DNA of 64,000 nt from OM182 bacterium MED-G28 (GTDB lineage Bacteria > Pseudomonadota > Gammaproteobacteria > Pseudomonadales > Pseudohongiellaceae): the NCBI GenBank assembly GCA_002457215.1, contig NTJZ01000001.1, positions 62,001 to 126,000 of the forward strand, read 5' to 3'. How positions within the stretch are numbered: position 1 is the first letter of the stretch; every line of letters begins with the position of its first letter. The notes beneath the pieces are model-generated. The model searched no databases. It was given only the letters and a program-made list of their open reading frames with translations, and was not told the origin of the DNA. The translations under genes were made by a program, and so were the position numbers. Shown here piece by piece: positions 48,794 through 56,785 of the stretch.

Positions 48794-51268
48794 ATGTTTA
48801 GAAAAAAACCGATCGCATTAGCAGTATCTTTAGGGATTATCGGTACAACTCCAGTCTATGGCCAAATCGAAGAAGTAATTGTCACGGCCACAAAACGTCC
48901 TGAAAGCATGCAAGATATACCGGTCGCTGTATCTGCCCTCCAAGAAGAGTTTCTTGACCAATTAGGCGTATCAAATTTCGAAGACTACTTACTTCAAATG
49001 CCCAATGTTACGGCAGGGGGAAGTGGTCCTGGACAGAACACTATTTACATAAGAGGTGTGGCATCTACGACGCCTGCCCTGACTACCGCAGGCGTAGCAG
49101 GTCTTGCACCGAACGTAGCACTTTATCTTGACGAACAACCACTAGCCCAACCTGGACGCAATCTGGATGTATACGCGGCGGATTTGTCGCGAGTGGAGGT
49201 TCTTTCTGGCCCTCAAGGTACATTATTCGGAGCAAGCTCCCAGGCCGGAACTGTCCGGCTTATAACTAACAAGCCCGACCCCTCTTCGTCTGATGCAAAT
49301 GTGAAATTTGGTACATCTTTCACGAAAAATGGGGAAATGAGTAATAACGTTGAAGCTATGGTTAATATGCCTATCACTGACACATTTACTCTTCGAGGGG
49401 TTGTCTATGTCGATAATCAAGGTGGCTACATCGATAATGTTCCGGGTCGCCTGAACCTCACGGAAAGTGCTCGATTCAGACCCGAAGGAACTGTGAGAGC
49501 AAACGGATTACCTGTAAGTGCGGGTCGAGCAGGATTTCAATCAACTGCAGACCTGAGTGGCGTGAATTTTATCGATGCTGATAATTCCAATAGGATCGAA
49601 GAAGACTTTAACGACGCTACATATTCTGGCTTCCGAATGACAGGACTTTGGGAGTTTAGTCCTGACTGGAGCCTGACGGTTGCCCACGCACGGCAAGACC
49701 TTGAAACAGATGGTGTTTTCTTCTCCGACCCACTCTTAGACGATTTCGAAATCCAGCGCTATCAAGAAGATCGACTAGAGGATTCTTTCAATAATACTAG
49801 CTGGACTTTAGAAGGAAGAATCGGATCGCTTGAGGCGCTCTATACCGGAGCCTACACTGATCGGGAAACAGACCAGATCGTGGATTACGCCGATTATATG
49901 TTTGTCGGGCAATACCTTCCCTATTACGTTTGTGACGGGAGTGTGACCTATCCATCTGGCCTACCCTCCGGCACATGTCAGGCCCCCGATATGTTTGTCA
50001 ATAGTCTGACTGAGACAGAGATTAATACCCATGAGTTGCGTTTCTCTACGGACGCGGACCAACCTATTAGAGCTACTTTTGGTGGGTTCTATAGTAATTT
50101 GGAACTCCGCGAGCTAAACAGCTTTACCTATTTAGGCGCAACCCAAGCAACAGCATTTAACGGTAACACCGGATTTGGGCCAAACTTTTCGGCTCAAGGC
50201 GCTAACGTGAAGGATACAGGGCAGTGGCCAAGTGGCGTCATCTGGCGGAACGATATAATGAGGACCGACGAGCAGCAAGGCATTTTTGGTGAAGTCGCTT
50301 TCGATCTTAGTGAGCAATTTTCGCTTATTGCTGGTGCCCGCTGGTATGACATCGAAGTTGATTTAGAGGGCAGTGCCGCTGGCTCATTCGGAAACTTTGG
50401 TGCTAGCAAAGACAATAATGCCGGAAATAATTTGGACACATTATTCAGTGGCGCTAATCCTGATACAGCCTCAACTGATGGCACTATAACTAAGTTAAGC
50501 TTAAGTTGGACACCTAATAGTGATTCTCTTTTCTATGCAACCTATTCAGAGGGTTTTCGACCGGGCTTACTAAATCGCCCTGGCGGGGCAACTAACCCAG
50601 CCGGTACTTTTACTGTTCCGTTCGCTGTTGATACCGACGAGCTTACTAATTATGAATTAGGGTGGAAGCTAGATCTTTTAGATTCAACTCTTCGCTTCAA
50701 TGCTGCAGTCTTTTTCTCCGACATAGAGGACCTACAAACCGGAATTTTCGATGCAAGCATAACCAATTTGTTTTTTACGGATAATGCTGCTGATGCGGAA
50801 GTAACTGGTTTCGAGGGTGATATTTTATGGATGCCTGATTCAATAAATGGATTAACCGTGTCTGGTGCTTTTTCATTTAATGATTCCGAAATCACACGTG
50901 TTATTACGCCAACTAATGACGTAACTAAAGGAGATTCACTAGCATTCGCGCCAGAATTTCAGTTTAGCCTGAGGGCACGTTATGAATGGAGTGTAGGCTC
51001 TGGAAGAACCGCTCACTTTATGCCTCACGCGACATACTCTGACCAGTCATACAGCGACATTATTACGATCAATCGGGCTCGAGTGGACGATTGGCTGATG
51101 CTTGGCTTTACAGCAGGAATCACACAAGACCAATGGTCGGCAGAATTCTTCGCCGAGAATATCACAGACGAAATGGCGGAAATCTCTCGATCATTCATCT
51201 ATGATCGGCACAGAGTTTCGTATGCAAGGCCTTTTACTGGCGGCATCCGATTAACATACGATTTTTAG
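48794..51268 (+). CDS. TonB-dependent outer-membrane receptor
   Basis: 824 residues. Signal peptide to about residue 24, TonB box region EEVIVTATKRPES, plug domain (55-180) with IYIRGV and LSGPQGTLFGASSQAGTVR, then a 22-strand barrel that ends in YARPFTGGIRLTYDF with the terminal Phe. Substrate unknown; members of this subtype in marine bacteria import oligosaccharides, polyphenols or other large organics. No Fur-type site is seen upstream. A strong terminator follows and the next gene codes for a TPR-sulfotransferase, a pairing that recurs in such genomes. Confidence 0.93.
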   Translation: MFRKKPIALAVSLGIIGTTPVYGQIEEVIVTATKRPESMQDIPVAVSALQEEFLDQLGVSNFEDYLLQMPNVTAGGSGPGQNTIYIRGVASTTPALTTAGVAGLAPNVALYLDEQPLAQPGRNLDVYAADLSRVEVLSGPQGTLFGASSQAGTVRLITNKPDPSSSDANVKFGTSFTKNGEMSNNVEAMVNMPITDTFTLRGVVYVDNQGGYIDNVPGRLNLTESARFRPEGTVRANGLPVSAGRAGFQSTADLSGVNFIDADNSNRIEEDFNDATYSGFRMTGLWEFSPDWSLTVAHARQDLETDGVFFSDPLLDDFEIQRYQEDRLEDSFNNTSWTLEGRIGSLEALYTGAYTDRETDQIVDYADYMFVGQYLPYYVCDGSVTYPSGLPSGTCQAPDMFVNSLTETEINTHELRFSTDADQPIRATFGGFYSNLELRELNSFTYLGATQATAFNGNTGFGPNFSAQGANVKDTGQWPSGVIWRNDIMRTDEQQGIFGEVAFDLSEQFSLIAGARWYDIEVDLEGSAAGSFGNFGASKDNNAGNNLDTLFSGANPDTASTDGTITKLSLSWTPNSDSLFYATYSEGFRPGLLNRPGGATNPAGTFTVPFAVDTDELTNYELGWKLDLLDSTLRFNAAVFFSDIEDLQTGIFDASITNLFFTDNAADAEVTGFEGDILWMPDSINGLTVSGAFSFNDSEITRVITPTNDVTKGDSLAFAPEFQFSLRARYEWSVGSGRTAHFMPHATYSDQSYSDIITINRARVDDWLMLGFTAGITQDQWSAEFFAENITDEMAEISRSFIYDRHRVSYARPFTGGIRLTYDF

Positions 51269-51285
51269 GCAAAATATCTCCACAC

Positions 51286-51315
51286 AGCAGGCACTACTGA
51301 GTGCCTGCTGCTTTT
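51286..51315 (+). terminator. Strong Rho-independent terminator after the TonB receptor
   Basis: Perfect 10-bp stem AGCAGGCACT / AGTGCCTGCT with the loop ACTG, followed by GCTTTT. It starts 18 bp after the receptor stop. The TPR-sulfotransferase begins only 28 bp later, so the terminator may lower rather than stop read-through. Confidence 0.9.
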
Positions 51316-51342
51316 GCAGCTTTGATCTAGCAGGAAAATAAC

Positions 51343-53325
51343 GTGGCAGATACGCTTGAAGAGATTCAGCGAAGAATAATCGCCAAAGAATTTAAGTCGG
51401 CCCTGGAATCGCTTGATGTCTTGGTGACGCAAAAGGAACCCCATCCGGAATCTCTATATATGCAGGCGGTTTGCTACCGCTACACCAATCAGCCGTCGCT
51501 AGCACTTAAAAGCCTACTGCGACTTAAACAAATCAGTCCAGATCATGGACGAGCTCATCAAGAAGAAGGTCACGCATACCGTGCGTTGGGTAAAACACAA
51601 CTTGCGCTACGATCCTATGAGCGCGCCAGTTTTTACAATCCAGCGCTTGAATCTAGTTTACGTTCTCAAATTGAGCTATTAAGCAAAGGAGATGAAGCTG
51701 ATCGAGTCCGACGCACACAAAGTCAACTGGATCGATTGCTCAAACTTCCTAAACCCCTGATAGCCGTGATGGACCTTATTTCGCAGGGCAAGCTACTTAA
51801 AGCAGAAGATCTCTGCCGCAAATTTATGCAAAAAGTTCCGCGTAATATCGACGGCATGCGCTTGCTTGCAGACATAGGTATTCGGCTGGGTGTTTTAGAA
51901 GATGCCGAATTTCTTCTTGAGTCTGCAGTCGCATTTGAACCAAATAATACTGAAGCCAGAATAGATTATATTAAGGCACTCCGTAAACGACAGAAATATA
52001 CTAAGGCTCTTGATCAAGCTAAACAGTTAACGATTTCAGCGCCAGAAAATCTTCAATTTCAATCTATTTTCGCCATTGAATGCATGCAAACTGGCGACTT
52101 CGAAACTGCAATCGAAAAATTTAATGATATATTAAAGCGACTACCAGGCGACCCAGTAACCTTAACATCCAAAGGCCATGCGCTTAAGACAAAAGGTGAC
52201 GGTGATGAGGCCATCTCTTCTTACCGTAGGGCTATTCACCATCATCGCTCACATGGGGAAGCTTACTATTCGTTAGCCAATTTAAAAACCTACCAGTTCA
52301 ATAGCAATGAAATATCCTCAATGCAGGAAATGGTAAAGGACAGTAATCTTTCTTTTATGGATCGCGTATATCTAAACTTTGCTCTGGGTAAAGGCCTTGA
52401 GGATTCAAGAAATTACGCGGAATCCTTCAAATATTATCAACAAGGCAACTTATTGAAGAAATCTCAGAGTCGGTACAAAGCTGAACAAATGACTCAGGAA
52501 TTGCAAGCCCAAAAAGAATTTTGTAATGCTGATTTTTTTTCCCGTCATAAAAATGTTGGGCACAAAACTAGAGACCCTATTTTCATCCTTGGCTTGCCCC
52601 GAGCTGGTTCTACTTTATTGGAACAAATTCTGTCGAGTCATAGTGAAATTGATGGGACGCTCGAATTGCCAAATATTCTTTCACTGTCTCAGCGACTCCG
52701 TCGACTATCTTTTAAAAATGAGGTTCCTGGTTATCCGCAGATACTGTCATCTCTAAAAAACGAACAATTCAAAGAGTATGGACAGGCATTTATTGAGGAT
52801 ACGCAAATTCACCGCCTCGAAGCCCCTTTATTCATTGACAAGATGCCAAATAATTTCCGACATATTGCTCTAATTAAATTAATATTACCTAATGCAAAGG
52901 TAATCGATGCGCGCCGAAACCCATTAGACTGCTGCTTTAGCGGTTTTAAGCAGTTATTCGCCGAAGGTCAAGAGTTCACTTATGATTTGCACGACATTGG
53001 TCAGTACTATTGCAATTATTTAGACCTGATGAATCATTGGAATGAAGTGCTCCCAGGATTTATCCTGCGCGTAAATAATGAAGACGTTATCGATGACCTT
53101 GAAGGACAGGTACGTCGCATGTTGGACTTTTGCGGTTTAAAATTTCAGGAATCCTGTTTGAATTTTCACCAAACCAAAAGAAATGTACGCACACCGAGTG
53201 CAGAACAAGTACGACAACCTGTAAGTCGATCTGGCGTCGATAACTGGAAACCATTTGAAGAGTTTTTAACCCCTTTAAAAGAATCTCTTGGCAAAGAAAT
53301 TCTTAATAGCTCTATGGGGATTTAA
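51343..53325 (+). CDS. TPR-repeat sulfotransferase
   Basis: 660 residues from a GTG with CAGGAAAATAAC before it. Residues 1-400 are about ten TPR repeats (for example HQEEGHAYRALGKTQLALRS and YYSLANLKTYQF). Residues 410-650 form a PAPS-dependent sulfotransferase with the 5'-phosphosulfate loop ILGLPRAGSTLLEQILSSH and the 3'-phosphate-binding segment VIDARRNPLDCCFSGF. No signal peptide. It should sulfate a peptide or small acceptor; this fused form is common in marine bacteria next to TonB receptors, but no acceptor is established. Confidence 0.9.
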   Translation: MADTLEEIQRRIIAKEFKSALESLDVLVTQKEPHPESLYMQAVCYRYTNQPSLALKSLLRLKQISPDHGRAHQEEGHAYRALGKTQLALRSYERASFYNPALESSLRSQIELLSKGDEADRVRRTQSQLDRLLKLPKPLIAVMDLISQGKLLKAEDLCRKFMQKVPRNIDGMRLLADIGIRLGVLEDAEFLLESAVAFEPNNTEARIDYIKALRKRQKYTKALDQAKQLTISAPENLQFQSIFAIECMQTGDFETAIEKFNDILKRLPGDPVTLTSKGHALKTKGDGDEAISSYRRAIHHHRSHGEAYYSLANLKTYQFNSNEISSMQEMVKDSNLSFMDRVYLNFALGKGLEDSRNYAESFKYYQQGNLLKKSQSRYKAEQMTQELQAQKEFCNADFFSRHKNVGHKTRDPIFILGLPRAGSTLLEQILSSHSEIDGTLELPNILSLSQRLRRLSFKNEVPGYPQILSSLKNEQFKEYGQAFIEDTQIHRLEAPLFIDKMPNNFRHIALIKLILPNAKVIDARRNPLDCCFSGFKQLFAEGQEFTYDLHDIGQYYCNYLDLMNHWNEVLPGFILRVNNEDVIDDLEGQVRRMLDFCGLKFQESCLNFHQTKRNVRTPSAEQVRQPVSRSGVDNWKPFEEFLTPLKESLGKEILNSSMGI

Positions 53326-53356
53326 TCATAATGAGTAAAAAACAATTGGAATCTCT

Positions 53357-54853
53357 ATGCCCAGAAATATATTAGGGACGATACATAAGCCTGTATTCTT
53401 TACCTCCGCTGGACTGATTACCTTCTTTAGTTTTTATGGGGGTGCATTCAATGAGCATGCTGCTGCCACTTTCGCTAACATCCAATCTTGGCTGGTTACC
53501 TATATGGGATGGCTCTATATGAGCGTCGTGGCCCTATTTTTTATATTTATCATTTACCTTGCTTGCGGTAAGTATGCGCACATTAAACTCGGGGCTGATA
53601 ATTCTAATCCGGATTATTCTTATGGGAGCTGGTTTTCAATGTTGTTTAGCGCCGGCATGGGGATTGGGTTGTTGTTTTTTGGGGTGGCAGAACCAATAAC
53701 TCATTTTAATGCCCCACCCGTAGGAGAAGGAAATAGCGTGGAAGCTGCTCGCAACGCTATGTTATTCACTTATTTTCACTGGGGCCTACAAGCTTGGACA
53801 ACTTATATCGTGGTGGGCTTAGCTCTAGCTTATTTCTCTTTTCGTCACGGGTTGCCCCTAACCATGCGCTCTGCACTTTATCCAATTATCGGCAAAAGAA
53901 TTCATGGTCGCATCGGGCATGCCGTCGATGTGTTTGCAGTATTAGGAACAATGTTCGGAGTAGCCACATCATTAGGTATTGGTGCCATGCAAATCAATGC
54001 GGGTCTAAATTATCTATTCGACATAAATGTATCTGTCTATACACAAGTGATACTGATAACAGTAATCACGTGTTTTGCGACTATTTCCGTTGTCTCTGGG
54101 CTCGATGCCGGCATTAAGCGAATTAGTGAATTAAATATAATACTAGCAATTCTTTTACTTAGCTTTGTCTTACTGGTAGGGCCCACGGCAGCGCTTTTGG
54201 GTGGGTTTATCCAAAATATTGGAAACTATTTGAGCAACATGATATCGCTAACCTTCAATCTCTATGCCTATCAACCAAATGATTGGATGGGAGAATGGAC
54301 GCTATTCTATTGGGCTTGGTGGATTTCGTGGTCACCATTTGTAGGCATGTTCATTGCTAGAATCTCCAAAGGGCGCACTATTCGAGAATTTATTCTAGGG
54401 GTGTTGTTGGTACCTACAGGGTTTACTTTTCTCTGGCTTAGCATCTTTGGGAACTCTGCCCTGTTTATCGAGCTAGGCGCTGAAGGAGGTAATATTTCAG
54501 CTGCGACACTAGGCGATATGCCCACAGCATTGTTTGTATTGCTAGAGCAATTACCTTGGACGGCTTTGGTTTCCATGATTGCGATCTTATTGATTGTTAC
54601 CTTCTTTGTGACATCTTCGGACTCCGGCTCATTAGTTATCGACACCATAACCTCAGGCGGCAACAAAAATGCTGCCGTATGGCAAAGAGTGTTTTGGGCG
54701 GTTTCTCAAGGTATTGTAGCTTCAGTATTACTTGTTGGTGGCGGATTGGCAGCGCTACAAGCAGCCACTCTCAGCAGTGCTTTGCCTGTTGCTTTTATTA
54801 TGGTGTTGATGTGTTACGGCTTAATTAAAAAGTTAAAAACGGAAGGTATATAA
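53357..54853 (+). CDS. BCCT family betaine/choline/carnitine-type transporter
   Basis: 498 residues with 12 membrane helices. The sodium- and substrate-binding unwound helix reads SAGMGIGLLFFGVAEP (about 97-112) as in sodium-coupled BetP rather than proton-coupled CaiT. The aromatic box region FYWAWWISWSPFVGMFIARIS is present. It lacks the long charged tail used for osmosensing in BetP, so constitutive uptake of betaine or a related compound is more likely. Starts 31 bp after the sulfotransferase, so probably cotranscribed. Confidence 0.93.
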   Translation: MPRNILGTIHKPVFFTSAGLITFFSFYGGAFNEHAAATFANIQSWLVTYMGWLYMSVVALFFIFIIYLACGKYAHIKLGADNSNPDYSYGSWFSMLFSAGMGIGLLFFGVAEPITHFNAPPVGEGNSVEAARNAMLFTYFHWGLQAWTTYIVVGLALAYFSFRHGLPLTMRSALYPIIGKRIHGRIGHAVDVFAVLGTMFGVATSLGIGAMQINAGLNYLFDINVSVYTQVILITVITCFATISVVSGLDAGIKRISELNIILAILLLSFVLLVGPTAALLGGFIQNIGNYLSNMISLTFNLYAYQPNDWMGEWTLFYWAWWISWSPFVGMFIARISKGRTIREFILGVLLVPTGFTFLWLSIFGNSALFIELGAEGGNISAATLGDMPTALFVLLEQLPWTALVSMIAILLIVTFFVTSSDSGSLVIDTITSGGNKNAAVWQRVFWAVSQGIVASVLLVGGGLAALQAATLSSALPVAFIMVLMCYGLIKKLKTEGI

Positions 54854-55021
54854 CTTCTTTCCATTCTCTTAAGGACTCTGAAAAATTCAGTCTAGAATAG
54901 GCTTATTCCTCAATACCTGCTATTACGTAAATAATCATAAGGACCCATATATTTCGATGCGTTTTAATCGAAATTCAAACTTCTAATACCAATTAGCCTA
55001 GTAAGGAGACAATAAGGGAGT

Positions 55022-55360
55022 ATGAATGATTTAACTTGGAATGAATTTGAGAGAATTGATTTGCGTGTAGGAACAGTAACCTCTGCTGAAATCTTTAAAG
55101 AAGCTATTAAACCGGCAATCAAGATGGAAATAGATTTTGGCACCGAAATAGGCATAAAAAAATCTTCTGCTCAGATTACTGATCATTATGATCCGACAAA
55201 CCTTTTGGGGAAGCAGGTAGCAGCGGTAATCAACTTTCCCAAGAAACAAATAGGGCCTTTTATGTCTGAATGTCTTGTTACCGGTTTTACCCAGCAAGAT
55301 GGCTCCATAATACTTGCAGTACCTGATAAAGAATCTGCTAATGGATCTAGATTAGCTTAA
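55022..55360 (+). CDS. csaA: CsaA-like tRNA-binding domain protein
   Basis: 112 residues, one OB-fold tRNA-binding domain of the CsaA/Trbp111 type (FERIDLRVGTVTSAE, then KMEIDFGTEIGIKKSSAQIT, then INFPKKQIGPFMSECLVTGF). CsaA has chaperone-like action on exported proteins in Bacillus and binds tRNA. Dimeric. AAGGAGAC and GGGAG lie before the ATG. Stands alone. Confidence 0.9.
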   Translation: MNDLTWNEFERIDLRVGTVTSAEIFKEAIKPAIKMEIDFGTEIGIKKSSAQITDHYDPTNLLGKQVAAVINFPKKQIGPFMSECLVTGFTQQDGSIILAVPDKESANGSRLA

Positions 55361-55451
55361 GGTTTGATATAAGGTTAATTATGGTAAGCTTCCTACGCTA
55401 CACGGTTACTAAGATGCCAATACGAGTATAACGGCCTATAGGAGACCCCAA

Positions 55452-56435
55452 ATGTCGCACTTTAGCCCCCTTATTTATGCAGCAATAGCGATCACCGTCA
55501 CATCAATTTCAAACACAGCACTTGCTCAAGCACACGGTGCCGATGGTCACAGCCACGCGCACTCAGATGTAACTGTGGATTGTACAAACCTGGCTACACC
55601 GCCGTGGAATGGACTGCCCGACACTGATCGTCGGCAAATGGCTAGTTTACAACAGGACCTTGCCGACCTGAGTACGCCCGAGGCAGCCAAAGCCGCAGGG
55701 TTCTTTCCCGTATTCGGTGATATCCCTGGAATGGGCGTTCATTATGTGAACCTTACTCGCGCTCAACGAGGGAAAGATTTAGATGTCGATGTGCCAGATC
55801 AGCTTTTGTTCGCTAGCATTGATGGCCAAGATCAACTCGTGGGTGCTGCATACTCGTTCACCGACGTACCCGATACTGACGTTCCTTTGCCATTTGCTAG
55901 CGACCTCGCTTCTTGGCACGACCATCCCCAATTTGCCCGGGACGGTGAAACTCTTCATATGTTACATGTTTGGTTCGTTCCCTCCTCCAATGGACCATTC
56001 GCCGGTCTTAATTTCTGGCTACCCTATCAAACTGCAGGTATTGAAATTCCCAATCCTTGCTGGATGGCGAAAGAAGACGATGCTGAGCGTATTCGAAATG
56101 TCTCTTTCGCACTCGTCCCACTTCAAACCTGGGCAGAACCGGATGGCACTGCTGGCGCGTCATCTACTGACGGTGCCGCTGGCGCGTCAAATTATTCACA
56201 GGCTCCGAGCGTTGATCGAACTGAAATGCTTTCAGCATTGGATTCTGCCGCCCGCGCCGATGACCGGGAAGCCTGGATTTTGGCTGCAGACAACTTTATC
56301 GCTGACTTAAGTGAAGCAGAGCTTACTAGGGTCCAGAGTCTACTCGGCGTATTGGGGACGAATCAAATGTCTTCTGCCGAACGCGATGCAGCGGGAATTG
56401 AACAACCAGGCTCCATGTCAAGGCACAATCAATAA
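55452..56435 (+). CDS. Secreted protein with His-rich N-terminus, unknown
   Basis: 327 residues with AGGAGACCCCAA before the ATG and a signal peptide (IYAAIAITVTSISNTALAQA). The mature start has a His cluster (HGADGHSHAHSD) that may bind metal, followed by a conserved-looking domain (GMGVHYVNLT, LASWHDHPQF, LHMLHVWFVP) in which His and Trp residues repeat like a metal site. A linker contains the near-repeat DGTAGASSTDGAAGAS, typical of slippage, before a short helical end. No catalytic family can be named. A Fur-box-like site lies 47 bp downstream. Confidence 0.65.
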   Translation: MSHFSPLIYAAIAITVTSISNTALAQAHGADGHSHAHSDVTVDCTNLATPPWNGLPDTDRRQMASLQQDLADLSTPEAAKAAGFFPVFGDIPGMGVHYVNLTRAQRGKDLDVDVPDQLLFASIDGQDQLVGAAYSFTDVPDTDVPLPFASDLASWHDHPQFARDGETLHMLHVWFVPSSNGPFAGLNFWLPYQTAGIEIPNPCWMAKEDDAERIRNVSFALVPLQTWAEPDGTAGASSTDGAAGASNYSQAPSVDRTEMLSALDSAARADDREAWILAADNFIADLSEAELTRVQSLLGVLGTNQMSSAERDAAGIEQPGSMSRHNQ

Positions 56436-56481
56436 TTGAGGGCAGAAAATAAAAACATCACCTTACCTTTCCACTAATTCA

Positions 56482-56527
56482 AACGATAATAGTTATCATT
56501 TGCATTAAAGGAAAATATAAGTATAAT
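56482..56527 (+). promoter_or_regulatory. Fur-box-like palindrome overlapping a sigma-70 promoter
   Basis: AACGATAA (56482-56489), TAG, TTATCATT (56493-56500): the halves match at 7 of 8 positions, and GATAATAGTTATCATTTGC agrees with the classical 19-bp Fur site at 14 of 19 positions. It ends on the -35 element TTGCAT (56500-56505). A perfect TATAAT (56522-56527) follows after 16 bp. Such an arrangement would let Fe-Fur block polymerase. It points into the gene-free gap. Confidence 0.6.
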
Positions 56528-56533
56528 CAAGTA

Positions 56534-56735
56534 TGTAGTGATCAAGGATGATCATTTACCCACAGCACCCCCCCTATAGAAAATAGATAGTAACTATTTA
56601 GATCTACACCAAATTTAGTCATTTATGGCGTGATAATTAAAGCACTAAAATAAAGGCTTATGCTTACATAACAATTTTGATTGTCATCGAACCGTTTGGT
56701 TTAGGGAGTAACTACTCAACACACTCCTCTATTTG
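56534..56735 (+). ncRNA. Candidate Fur-repressed small RNA
   Basis: The start is estimated as 7 nt after TATAAT. The predicted RNA opens with TGATCA-AGGA-TGATCA (56539-56554), a 6-bp stem with a 4-nt loop, then an unpaired C-rich stretch (ACCCACAGCACCCCCCCTAT) and a second hairpin (56584-56600). C-rich open regions are how several iron-responsive small RNAs reach Shine-Dalgarno sequences. The possible end is the weak GGAGT/ACTCC stem with TCTATTT near 56730. No open frame of note begins in it. Existence and length are inference. Confidence 0.35.
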
Positions 56736-56785
56736 ATCGTAAACTAGGTTGGTTATTTTCTTCAGCAGACTCGATTTTTAGCTTT

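Larger units (their letters stand above)
56436..56785. other. 350-bp convergent gap with a Fur-type promoter and structured sequence
   Basis: No protein gene is supported here, although the gap lies between two 3' ends where little transcription signal is expected. It has the promoter at 56482-56527, hairpins at 56539-56554 and 56584-56600, a C7 run at 56568-56574 and a weak stem GGAGT/ACTCC before TCTATTT at 56705-56734. See the candidate RNA entry. Confidence 0.5.

Noticed and set aside
55783..56310. 175-codon frame overlapping the secreted His-rich gene
   Set aside because: Same strand, other frame, no signal or ribosome site; the longer frame has a signal peptide and an AGGAGA site.
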